DNA of 34,951 bases from Candidatus Gastranaerophilales bacterium (lineage in GTDB: Bacteria; Cyanobacteriota; Vampirovibrionia; Gastranaerophilales; Gastranaerophilaceae), in contig CAJOKJ010000029.1 of assembly GCA_905235155.1 (NCBI GenBank), positions 1 through 34,951 of the forward strand, written 5' to 3'. A program made the position numbers and the translations under genes. Numbering within the stretch: the stretch's first letter is position 1; the number at the start of each line of letters is the position of its first letter. The notes under the pieces are model-generated. The model made no database searches, was not told the origin of the DNA, and saw only the letters and a list, made by a program, of their open reading frames with translations. Positions 9,194 through 17,161 of this stretch are shown one piece after another.

Positions 9194-10296
9194 TGAGCAA
9201 TCCTTTGAATATTTAAATCATTATCCACTACAACAAGTTCTCTTTCATTTGTGTAAATGTCTTTAGAAATATCTCTATCGGGTAATATTTCATTAGCCCC
9301 TGTTACTTCGCTTGTCATAATAACAATATCTTTGTCTTTACAGATAACGGTAGGTCTTAATTTTTTTGAATCTATTACATTGAACATTGTGCCGTCAGGA
9401 AGAACCCCAATAGTTGTATTGGGCCCGTTTATTTCTAAATTTTGCAAAGATGATTTAATTCTTTCCAGTACGTTTTTATTATCCCTTTTTTCCATCTCAT
9501 CAAACGGAAGCGGTGTTAAGACATGCTTATAGTACTTTAACGGCCATTTTAAAATTTTATGAACATAATGAAGTGTATATAAAAAGCATTGAGAATCAGA
9601 TTCAAAACCAATATAACCTTTGTGAAGTTTTTGCTGCACTAATTTATTTTTTTCATAAAATGTATTTTCACCGTTTGTTAAAGTGGTATAGCCCTGTAAG
9701 AAAAATGGGTGTGCAGCATAACGAACTATATCATAGTTTGTATTTTGTCTGCATTGTGCCGTTATAATTTTAGCTTTTAAATTAACTTCTTCGCTCCAGA
9801 GGTTAAAATATGTACCAATATCATTTGGATCTCCTATTTCTTTTAAAGAAATGACATCAGGATAAAAAGAGTAAACAAAACCTTCTTCATTTTTTTCTAA
9901 ATATGCTCTTAATTTTAATCTTGTATCAAGAAGTAACTCTTCTTTTTCTTCTCGAGTTGCATTTTTATAAGTTTTCGGATATTGAAACACCTCAAAAATA
10001 TAGTTTGGCATTGTTTCTATTTTTAATAAATTATCAGGATAAACTTCAGGTGTATATTGAAAATTTCTCACAAAACCTATTTGATGAAGTAAATCTTCTG
10101 CATACTTCATACCTTCATCCGTAACAGCCATTGATAAAATTGGCAAGTCTTTATAATTTTCAAAAATACCGCCCAAATCTTGCATAATAAATGCAAAACC
10201 TGAATTATCATGCCCCTTTTGTTGTGAACGCATTAATTTCAAAGCAAGACTCGGGTGTATATAATGTTTCGACTTAATTGAACCTATTCTGCACAT
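9190..10296 (-). CDS. Glutamate synthase, class II glutamine amidotransferase subunit
   Basis: It releases ammonia from glutamine for the synthase subunit. Class II amidotransferases use an N-terminal cysteine freed by removal of Met. The frame is open to an ATG at 10335, but the ATG at 10296 begins MCRIGSIKS, which puts the catalytic Cys at position 2. I therefore choose it, giving 368 aa. A TATAAT box at 10318-10323 lies inside the longer ORF and fits this start. Supporting motifs are QQKGHDNSGF near the N terminus and RYAAHPFFLQGYTTLTNGE, with its usual GATase core. It is the first gene of the three-gene operon. Confidence 0.9.
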   Translation of the reverse strand: MCRIGSIKSKHYIHPSLALKLMRSQQKGHDNSGFAFIMQDLGGIFENYKDLPILSMAVTDEGMKYAEDLLHQIGFVRNFQYTPEVYPDNLLKIETMPNYIFEVFQYPKTYKNATREEKEELLLDTRLKLRAYLEKNEEGFVYSFYPDVISLKEIGDPNDIGTYFNLWSEEVNLKAKIITAQCRQNTNYDIVRYAAHPFFLQGYTTLTNGENTFYEKNKLVQQKLHKGYIGFESDSQCFLYTLHYVHKILKWPLKYYKHVLTPLPFDEMEKRDNKNVLERIKSSLQNLEINGPNTTIGVLPDGTMFNVIDSKKLRPTVICKDKDIVIMTSEVTGANEILPDRDISKDIYTNERELVVVDNDLNIQRIAQ

Positions 10297-10543
10297 AATA
10301 TTATTTTCTAACTTCAAATTATAGTGGTCAAACATAGCTTAATATTAAGTTTTCTAAAACTTTTAATTTTTATAAAATTTTTTGCAATTTTGAAGTTAAA
10401 ATTAAAAAATTTTGCTAAAATTTTAATAAATTTTTTAAGAATTTTATTAAAAAAAACTTAAAATCGTTAAAATTTACAGATAAATAATTTAATTTACAGT
10501 TTTTAACAAATTTAACTTAATAAACGCTACGAAAAATTTATTG

Positions 10544-10556
10544 TAGTATATCCAAT
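10544..10556 (+). promoter_or_regulatory. -10-like box seven bases before dapF (leaderless candidate)
   Basis: TAGTAT (10544-10549) is followed by seven bases and then ATG at 10557. There is no Shine-Dalgarno and no clear -35. This is the weakest member of the leaderless set. Confidence 0.3.
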
Positions 10557-11402
10557 ATGAAAAAATTTAAATTTACCAAAATGAACGGTCTTGGTAACGA
10601 CTTTGTTATTCTTGATTATAATGAATATAAAAAGGCTGACATGCCCGCAAACAAACTGGCAGCAAAATTGTGTAACAGAAATTTTTCAATAGGTGCAGAC
10701 GGACTTATTATAGTTAATCCAAATAGTGATAAAGCTGACATCTCTTGGATATTTTACAATTCTGACGGCTCTGTTGCCCAAATGTGCGGAAACGGAATGA
10801 GGTGTTTTGCAAGGTATGTTTATGACAATAAAATAATTGATAAAAAGGAATTTTCCGTTGAAACAAAAGCTGGCATTATTGTTCCAAAAATAATTTCAGA
10901 AAACGAAGTTTGTGTAAATATGGGAATACCAATTTTAGAGCCAAGTGAAATTCCATGCAAAACCAAAACAAATTTAAATATACCTTATACTATTGATAAT
11001 AAAGAATTTTTGTTAAATATAGTAAGCATGGGTAATCCCCATTGCGTTATTTTTGTTGAAAAAGACAGCAAAGAACTTGCCTTAAAATATGGTTCAATAA
11101 TCGAAAATGATAAACTATTTCCGGAAAAAACAAATGTTGAATTTGTTGAAATTTTATCAAAAAATGAGGTTATTATTAATGTTTGGGAAAGAGGATGCGG
11201 AATAACATTGGCTTGTGGCACAGGTACTTGTGCAACGGCTGTTGCAGGAATTTTAAACGGTTATTTAAATAATTGTGTAAAAGCAAATTTACCCGGTGGT
11301 GTATTAAAAATCGAATGGAGCGGAAGTTCGGCTGACATAAAACATTCTGTTTTTATGACAGGCAGAGCTGATTATTCTTTCACTGGAGAAGTTGTTATTT
11401 AA
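10557..11402 (+). CDS. dapF: Diaminopimelate epimerase
   Basis: It interconverts LL- and meso-diaminopimelate for lysine and peptidoglycan synthesis. The length of 281 aa is normal. The two catalytic cysteines are visible in their motifs: QMCGNGMRCFARY near residue 77 and ACGTGTCATA near residue 220. MNGLGNDFV near the N terminus is also typical. There is no ribosome binding site; a -10-like box lies 7 nt before the ATG. Its 3' end overlaps that of convergent dapL by 8 bp, and the two enzymes act in consecutive steps of the aminotransferase pathway. Confidence 0.96.
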   Translation: MKKFKFTKMNGLGNDFVILDYNEYKKADMPANKLAAKLCNRNFSIGADGLIIVNPNSDKADISWIFYNSDGSVAQMCGNGMRCFARYVYDNKIIDKKEFSVETKAGIIVPKIISENEVCVNMGIPILEPSEIPCKTKTNLNIPYTIDNKEFLLNIVSMGNPHCVIFVEKDSKELALKYGSIIENDKLFPEKTNVEFVEILSKNEVIINVWERGCGITLACGTGTCATAVAGILNGYLNNCVKANLPGGVLKIEWSGSSADIKHSVFMTGRADYSFTGEVVI

Positions 11403-12576
11403 AAAAATTATAAAACCTTTCCATTGCTTTGGTTGTATTTTCAATTGTATTGAATGAGGTTAATCTGAACCAATTTTCACCGTTTTTGCCAAAACCGCTG
11501 CCGGGAGTTCCAACAAGACCGATTTTTGTTAATAATAAATCAAAGAAATCCCAAGAGTTCATATTATTTGGACACTTTAACCAGATATATGGTGAATTTT
11601 TACCACCTGTATATTTGATATACAATTTATCAAGAGTATCACTTATGATTTTAGCGTTGCACTTGTAATAATTTAGATTTTCTTGAATTTGTTTTTGACC
11701 AACTGAGCTAAATACAGCTTCAGCTCCTTTTTGAACAATATATGGAACACCGTTAAATTTAGTGGTTTGACGTCTTAACCACATTTTATTTAAATTCATT
11801 CCGTTATAATTTAAACTATCTGGAACTATGGTATAACCGCATCTTGTACCGGTAAAACCTGCCGTTTTAGATAGAGAACAAAATTCTATTGCACAAGATT
11901 TAGCACCCTCTATTTCATAAATACTTCTTGGAAATTCATCTCCTGCTATAAAACTTTCATAAGCCGAATCAAAAAGAATAATAGCATTATTTAAAATCGC
12001 ATAATCTACCCATTTTTTAAGTTGTTCTTTGTTATATACAGCACCTGTCGGGTTATTAGGAGAACAAATATAGATTATATCGCATTTTATTGATTCATCA
12101 GGCAAAGGCAGAAAATTATTTTCTTCATTAGCATCTATATAAATTATTTTTCTTCCTGCCATAAGGTTAACATCAACATACGCAGGATACACCGGATCAG
12201 GAATTAAACAGATATTATCTTTACTGAATAAATCCAAAATATTACCTAAATCGCTCTTTGCACCATCGGATATAAATATTACATTTTCCTCAATGGATAC
12301 ATTATTATTTTTATAATAATTTCTTATAGCATTTTTTAAAAAATCATACCCCTGCTCAGGTCCATAACCTTTAAAAGTTTCTTTACAACTCATTTCATTA
12401 ACTGCGTTATGTAAAGCTTCAATTACAGCAGAACAAAGAGGTAATGTAACATCTCCAATACCTAATTTTATTATTTCAATATTCGGATTTTTGGAAGAAA
12501 AATCGCTAACTTTCTTAGCAATAGTTGAAAAAAGATAACTTTCGTTTAAATTTTTATAATTTTCATTAATATTCAT
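11395..12576 (-). CDS. dapL: LL-diaminopimelate aminotransferase
   Basis: This PLP enzyme converts tetrahydrodipicolinate directly to LL-diaminopimelate using glutamate, bypassing the succinylase and acetylase steps. At 393 aa it fits the aminotransferase class I fold. Visible are the IKLGIGDVTLPL start typical of DapL, SPNNPTGAVY, the PLP lysine in SLSKTAGFTGTRCGY (about residue 237), and WFRLTSFNTIENT at the end. A GAGG ribosome binding site lies 5 nt before the ATG. The DapL route is known from plants, cyanobacteria, chlamydiae and some anaerobes. Its product is the substrate of DapF, encoded tail-to-tail. Confidence 0.93.
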   Translation of the reverse strand: MNINENYKNLNESYLFSTIAKKVSDFSSKNPNIEIIKLGIGDVTLPLCSAVIEALHNAVNEMSCKETFKGYGPEQGYDFLKNAIRNYYKNNNVSIEENVIFISDGAKSDLGNILDLFSKDNICLIPDPVYPAYVDVNLMAGRKIIYIDANEENNFLPLPDESIKCDIIYICSPNNPTGAVYNKEQLKKWVDYAILNNAIILFDSAYESFIAGDEFPRSIYEIEGAKSCAIEFCSLSKTAGFTGTRCGYTIVPDSLNYNGMNLNKMWLRRQTTKFNGVPYIVQKGAEAVFSSVGQKQIQENLNYYKCNAKIISDTLDKLYIKYTGGKNSPYIWLKCPNNMNSWDFFDLLLTKIGLVGTPGSGFGKNGENWFRLTSFNTIENTTKAMERFYNFFK

Positions 12577-12713
12577 ATTTACCTCGCTTAAATTTAAGTT
12601 AATTTGTGCAGAATAAACTCATTCAAGTTTGGTTTCCATAATTTTAACACAAACATTTTAAATATATAGTAAACAAAAATTTACAGAGTGTTTTGAAAAA
12701 AAGTTTTTGTAGC

Positions 12714-12758
12714 TTGACAAAAATCAAACGATTGTTTTATTATTTTATAGAGGGGTGG
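12714..12758 (+). promoter_or_regulatory. Promoter of the efflux operon with a possible TetR operator
   Basis: TTGACA (12714-12719) and TATTAT (12738-12743) are 18 bp apart. Between them the segment AAACGATTGTTT is an imperfect palindrome (10 of 12 positions symmetric). It is well placed for repression by the TetR protein encoded just downstream, but that is inference. The strong AGAGGGGTGG purine stretch after the -10 is the ribosome binding site. Confidence 0.55.
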
Positions 12759-12766
12759 AATTAAGT

Positions 12767-13411
12767 GTGCCAACAGAAGTTATAAGTGAAGAAAAAGAAA
12801 AATCTAAGCAAAGAATACTAAAATCGGCTACAAAGCTCTTTGCTCAAAAAGGGTTTGATGGTGTTGGAATCAGAGAGATATGCAAAGATGCAAATGTTAA
12901 TATTTGCATGATTTCATATTTTTGGGGTGGAAAAGAAGGACTATATCAAGGTATTTTAGATGATTTGGTTGAAAAACAAATTGAATATGCAAAAACTTTT
13001 TGGGATTTTGATGTCGATTTAAAAACACTTTCAAAAAAAGAACAAGTAAATTTATTATTTACATTATTGGAGAATGCTGTTGACTTGTTGTATGGTGGTT
13101 TTATTTCGCATGATTTAATGAGATTTTTGATACAAGAACAACAGCAGCAAAGAACAGAACTTACTTCTCCTATGTTTACTTATTTAAGGAAAGTGACTGC
13201 CGCAATTTTTGATAAAGACGAGAATGATAAGGATATAATTTTTAAGTCTGTTTTTATCATGTCACAAATAAATTCACCGCTTGTTCTTTCGGCATTCTCG
13301 TTAAAACTTTTAAATCAGAAAGAATTTAGTGAACAAGATAAAGAGATTATTAAAAATAATGTAAAACTTTATATAAAAACAATATTAAAAGAGGGAGGTA
13401 TTAATGTATAA
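12767..13411 (+). CDS. TetR-family transcriptional regulator (CecR/YbiH-like)
   Basis: An N-terminal TetR helix-turn-helix spans about residues 15-65: KQRILKSATKLFAQKGFDGVGIREI, read here in two parts, then CKDANVNICMISYFWGGKEGLY. A helical ligand-binding domain follows. The frame opens at a GTG at 12755, but the GTG at 12767 has better spacing from the GAGGGGTGG ribosome binding site, giving 214 aa. It leads an operon of efflux genes in an order close to E. coli cecR-ybhGFSR, so it probably represses them and releases on binding a toxic substrate. The ligand is unknown. Confidence 0.85.
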   Translation: MPTEVISEEKEKSKQRILKSATKLFAQKGFDGVGIREICKDANVNICMISYFWGGKEGLYQGILDDLVEKQIEYAKTFWDFDVDLKTLSKKEQVNLLFTLLENAVDLLYGGFISHDLMRFLIQEQQQQRTELTSPMFTYLRKVTAAIFDKDENDKDIIFKSVFIMSQINSPLVLSAFSLKLLNQKEFSEQDKEIIKNNVKLYIKTILKEGGINV

Positions 13412-13416
13412 AAAAG
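13391..13416 (+). other. Ribosome binding site and ATG out of frame with the TolC-like gene; A6 run
   Basis: A strong GGGAGG site and the ATG at 13404 sit exactly where the next gene should start. Reading from that ATG gives only 16 codons. A run of six A (13410-13415) follows. With one A fewer the frame becomes MYKKFTLLITPMAFA and runs straight into the channel protein. See findings. Confidence 0.7.
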
Positions 13417-13422
13417 TTTACA

Positions 13423-14709
13423 TTGTTAATTACACCAATGGCTTTTGCTGTTGACAAAAAAGATTTGAACATCGACTTTTTCAACTGTTTTAATGACAAT
13501 TATTTATACCAATATGTAAATGAGGCATTAGAAAATAATCATAGTGCAAAACAGGCAACAGCAAGAGTAGAGGAATACAGACAGGGGGTAAAATCACAAT
13601 TCGCAAATGAATTACCAACATTTAGCGTAGCCGCTAATTATTTAGGTATTCATTCTCCAAAGTTTAATCCTAATTTGAGTATAAGCAAAAATGCTTTCGT
13701 ATTGCCTTTTATGGTAAACTATGAGGCTGATTTTTTGCTAAAAAACAGAGATAAAACTAAAAGTGCTAAAAAAACTTATGAAATGAGTAAATATGATGAA
13801 CAGTCTGCTTATTTAACACTATTATCTGATGTTGCTACTGTTTATACAAATATTCTGGAGTATGACAAGCTTATAGAAGAACAAGAAAAAAGAGTTAATA
13901 ATTATACCGAAATTTTGAATAACGATGATAAAAAACTTTCTCGAGGGGTAATAAATTCAACAGAATTAAATAATTCAAGGAATAACTTAAAAGATGCAAA
14001 TGTTACACTTGAGAACCTCGAAAAACAGAGAGAAGTTCTTTTAATGGAGCTTGCTGTTCTTCTCGGACGTAATGCTGATTGCTCAACGGATATAGAAAGA
14101 GGAAGCATAGATAACTTTGAATACAACGCAGTTATTCCGAGTGAGATTGAATCTGATGTAATTTTTTCAAGACCTGATGTAAAAAAAGCGGAAACCGAGC
14201 TGGAAAAAGCAAAAATTGATATTCGTGTCGCAAGAAAAGAGTTTTTACCGACATTCAATATTACGGGCATTTGGGCATTTAACAATATTGCACCGGGTTC
14301 TTTCTTCTCTTGGGAATCTTCACTTGCGGCATTACTTGCAGGGGCAACACAAGATATATTTACCGGTGGAAGAAAAATTGCTAATTTAAAATATAAAAAA
14401 GCAAAATATGAAGAAATCTTTGAAAAATATAAACAAGCAGATTTAGATGCCGTAAAAGAAGTTAACACTGCATTATGTATAATTAAACACGATACGAATA
14501 CGGAAAATGCTACCAAAGAAAAATTATTGTTGGAAGAAAAAAATCTGAATGATTCAACTAAAATGTTGAACAGAGGTGTTATTTCAAAAACTCAATATTT
14601 AAATTCTGAAAATCAATACATAAACAAAGATATGGATTTGACAAAAGCAAAAACTCAAAGATTAGTTAATTACTACACTTTATATAAAACTGCAGGGGGT
14701 AAGATATAA
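13423..14709 (+). CDS. TolC/NodT-family outer-membrane efflux channel
   Basis: About 428 aa with two outer-membrane efflux protein repeats, long helical stretches and heptad-like segments (for example residues about 130-205 and 340-425). Typical family text is present, such as SRPDVKKAETELEKAK, with RKEFLPTFNITG after it, and LFTGG-like DIFTGGRKIANLKYKKAKYEE. It forms the outer-membrane and periplasmic tunnel of a tripartite pump. The only in-frame starts are a TTG at 13423 or later codons, and none has a ribosome binding site. The good site and ATG at 13404 are one base out of frame. A short signal sequence ending AFA is expected. Its stop overlaps the next ATG (TAATG). Confidence 0.85.
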   Translation: MLITPMAFAVDKKDLNIDFFNCFNDNYLYQYVNEALENNHSAKQATARVEEYRQGVKSQFANELPTFSVAANYLGIHSPKFNPNLSISKNAFVLPFMVNYEADFLLKNRDKTKSAKKTYEMSKYDEQSAYLTLLSDVATVYTNILEYDKLIEEQEKRVNNYTEILNNDDKKLSRGVINSTELNNSRNNLKDANVTLENLEKQREVLLMELAVLLGRNADCSTDIERGSIDNFEYNAVIPSEIESDVIFSRPDVKKAETELEKAKIDIRVARKEFLPTFNITGIWAFNNIAPGSFFSWESSLAALLAGATQDIFTGGRKIANLKYKKAKYEEIFEKYKQADLDAVKEVNTALCIIKHDTNTENATKEKLLLEEKNLNDSTKMLNRGVISKTQYLNSENQYINKDMDLTKAKTQRLVNYYTLYKTAGGKI

Positions 14710-15560
14710 TGAAAAAAAAGATATTAGCATTAGTTTTAATACTTTTAATTGCAGGACTTTGTGCCTATTTCTATATAACAAATAAAAAAGATACTTCAAA
14801 TGAATTAACCTTATACGGAAATATTGAAATTCGTCAAGTTGATTTGTCTTTCCAAGTCGCAGGACTTGTTTCAAAATTATTGAAAGAAGAAGGTGATACC
14901 GTCAAAAAAGGTGAATTAATTGCCGTTATGGATGAATCTGATTACAATGCAAATTATAAAAAAGCAGAAGCAGAAGTTGAAAGAACTCTTGCAAATCAAA
15001 AAGATGCAGCCGATAAATATAAAAGATATGCACCGTTAGGTGATGATGATACTGTTTCAAAACAAGAAGTTGAATCACTATATAATACTCAAAACAGAGC
15101 CAATGCTGATTATAATGCAGCTGTTGCAAACAGAGATTATTTGAACAATCAATTAAAATATACAAAACTTTATGCACCTGAAGACGGTATTATTATGGTT
15201 CGTGTTCAAGAGCCCGGAAGTAATGTATCAAAAGGTCAGCCTGTTTACACTATGGCAAAAACCAATCCTGTATGGGTTAGAGCCTATGTTAATGAAACTG
15301 ATTTAGGCAATATCAAATATGGTGATGAAGTTGCGGTTTATACTGATACTATTAATCCTAAAACAGGTAAAAAGAGAGAATATAAAGGTCAAATAGGTTA
15401 TATTTCTCCTGTTGCGGAATTTACGCCTAAAACTGTTCAGTCAACTGACACAAGAACAAATCTTGTTTATCGTATAAGAGTTTATATTTATGATATTGAT
15501 GAATATTTAAGACAGGGTATGCCTGTAACTATAAAGGTTAGTTTAACAAAGGAGAAATAG
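14709..15560 (+). CDS. Membrane-fusion (HlyD/YbhG-like) periplasmic adaptor
   Basis: It links an inner-membrane exporter to the TolC-like channel. At 283 aa it is short, like YbhG. An N-terminal membrane anchor (about 5-23) is followed by a lipoyl-like half motif (FQVAGLVSKLLKEEGDTVKKG, about 50-70, written in family form), a coiled-coil hairpin (about 80-150) rich in Ala, Asn and Lys, the second lipoyl half (LYAPEDGIIM), then beta-barrel and membrane-proximal parts ending RQGMPVTIKVSL. It overlaps the previous gene by one base. A long inverted octamer repeat separates it from the ATPase gene. Confidence 0.9.
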   Translation: MKKKILALVLILLIAGLCAYFYITNKKDTSNELTLYGNIEIRQVDLSFQVAGLVSKLLKEEGDTVKKGELIAVMDESDYNANYKKAEAEVERTLANQKDAADKYKRYAPLGDDDTVSKQEVESLYNTQNRANADYNAAVANRDYLNNQLKYTKLYAPEDGIIMVRVQEPGSNVSKGQPVYTMAKTNPVWVRAYVNETDLGNIKYGDEVAVYTDTINPKTGKKREYKGQIGYISPVAEFTPKTVQSTDTRTNLVYRIRVYIYDIDEYLRQGMPVTIKVSLTKEK

Positions 15561-15569
15561 TGGTATATA

Positions 15570-15654
15570 GTTGAAAGGTTGAAAGGTTTAAAAGTTGAAT
15601 TGCTTTTAAATTTTTAAATAACTATTCAACCATTCAACTGTTCAACCATTCAAC
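15570..15654. repeat. Inverted arrays of GTTGAA octamers
   Basis: The left arm (15570-15601) reads as four octamers: GTTGAAAG, GTTGAAAG, GTTTAAAA, GTTGAATT. The right arm (about 15623-15654), read on the minus strand, is GTTGAATG, GTTGAACA, GTTGAATG, GTTGAATA. The arms can pair over about 32 bp with few mismatches around an AT-rich loop of about 20 nt. The repeat fills nearly the whole gap between two operon genes and stands where the ribosome binding site of the next gene should be. Confidence 0.85.
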
Positions 15655-15658
15655 AAAC

Positions 15659-17161
15659 ATGAATACCGTTGAAATAAAAAATTTAACTAAAAAATTCGGA
15701 AATACCGTTGCAATAGATAATCTTTCTTTGAATATTGAAAAAGGTAAAATAACAGGGCTTATAGGTGCCGATGCTGCTGGCAAAACGACTCTTTTGAGAA
15801 CGATTATCGGACTTATGCTTCCCGATAGTGGCGAGATAAATATTTTAGGATTTAATCCGGAAACTCAAAAAGACGAACTCAATTTGCACATTGGTTATAT
15901 GCCGCAAAAGTTCGGCTTGTACGAGGATTTGACTATACGGGAAAACCTTGAATTGTATGCGGATTTAAAAAATGTTCCGCATGATTTTGATAAAATGCTT
16001 GAATTTACCGCACTTACAAAATTCCAAAACAGACTTGCGGGTGCATTGTCGGGCGGCATGAAACAAAAACTTGGTCTGGCTTGCACTTTGCTTGGTAATC
16101 CTGAATTTTTACTTTTAGATGAACCCTCTGTCGGTGTTGACCCGATTTCACGCAGAGATTTAATCGCAATGGTTCGAGAAATGATAAACCCTAATACAAC
16201 TGTTTTATGGTCAACAGCTTATTTAGATGAGGCACACAATTTTGATACTGCGGTTGTTATTGATAAGGGGAAAATAATTTATGAAGGAAAACCGCATAAT
16301 CTTGCACCTACACCTCAAGAATTTGAAAATAAAGTTATTGAGCTTATGGGCGGGTACACTCAGGAAGAATCTTTAATCGCTAAAAATTATGAGTGGAAAA
16401 GCAAATATTGCGATGAAAATGATGATGAATGCTTGACAGTTGAAGCCGATAATTTGGAAAAAAGATACGGAAATTTTTATGCCGTTAAAAATAACACATT
16501 CAAAATAAAAAAGGGTGAAATTTTTGGACTTTTAGGACCAAACGGTGCAGGAAAATCAACTTCGTTCAAGATGATGTGCGGTCTTGCTCGACCAACAGGC
16601 GGAACTGCAAGAATAATGGGAATTGATATAAAGAAGAACCCCGAAAAAGCAAGATCTAACTTAGGGTATATGGCACAAAAATTCTCGTTATACGGGAGTT
16701 TAACAGTCAGACAAAATTTGGAATTTTTTGCTCTTGCCTACGGAATTAGTATTCTAAAGCGAAAACAAAAAGTGAATGAAGTTATTGACGTTTTTGGGTT
16801 AAAAGAATACGAAAAAATGAAGGCGGAAGAACTTCCTTTAGGTCTGAAACAAAGGCTTTCAATGGCAGCAGCACTTATTCATAATCCGCCTGTTTTATTC
16901 CTTGATGAACCGACATCAGGTGTTGATATTTTGACACGCAAAGATTTTTGGAATCATATAACATCATTGGCAAAAAAAGGTGTAACAATTCTTGTAACAA
17001 CTCATTTTATGGATGAGGCGGAATATTGTGACAGAATAAGTCTTTTTTATCACGGTGAAACTATCGCAGTTGGAACACCTGCTCAATTAAAGGCACAAGC
17101 CGGTGCACAAGATATGGAAACAACTTTTATAAACTTGATAAAAGAAAGCGAGAAACAATAA
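15659..17161 (+). CDS. ABC transporter ATP-binding protein with two ATPase domains (YbhF-like)
   Basis: Two nucleotide-binding domains in one 500-aa chain energise the export permease pair. Domain 1 (about 1-230): Walker A GADAAGKTT, signature LSGGMKQKLGLA, Walker B LLLDEPSVGVD. Domain 2 (about 255-495): Walker A GPNGAGKST, degenerate signature LPLGLKQRLSMA, Walker B LFLDEPTSGVD and an H-loop in VTTHFMDEAEY. In domain 1 the expected H-loop His is replaced: WSTAYLDEAH. The first Walker A is also unusual, with Asp-Ala in place of Asn-Gly, so the two sites are probably asymmetric. There is no ribosome binding site before the ATG. Confidence 0.92.
   Translation: MNTVEIKNLTKKFGNTVAIDNLSLNIEKGKITGLIGADAAGKTTLLRTIIGLMLPDSGEINILGFNPETQKDELNLHIGYMPQKFGLYEDLTIRENLELYADLKNVPHDFDKMLEFTALTKFQNRLAGALSGGMKQKLGLACTLLGNPEFLLLDEPSVGVDPISRRDLIAMVREMINPNTTVLWSTAYLDEAHNFDTAVVIDKGKIIYEGKPHNLAPTPQEFENKVIELMGGYTQEESLIAKNYEWKSKYCDENDDECLTVEADNLEKRYGNFYAVKNNTFKIKKGEIFGLLGPNGAGKSTSFKMMCGLARPTGGTARIMGIDIKKNPEKARSNLGYMAQKFSLYGSLTVRQNLEFFALAYGISILKRKQKVNEVIDVFGLKEYEKMKAEELPLGLKQRLSMAAALIHNPPVLFLDEPTSGVDILTRKDFWNHITSLAKKGVTILVTTHFMDEAEYCDRISLFYHGETIAVGTPAQLKAQAGAQDMETTFINLIKESEKQ

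Noticed and set aside
13902-14516. 204-codon ORF antisense to the TolC-like gene
   Set aside because: It is a shadow frame of a well-supported coding gene; it has no ribosome binding site or recognisable motif.
15570-15654. CRISPR array
   Set aside because: The units are 8 bp, adjacent and inverted, with no spacers and no cas genes anywhere in the window.
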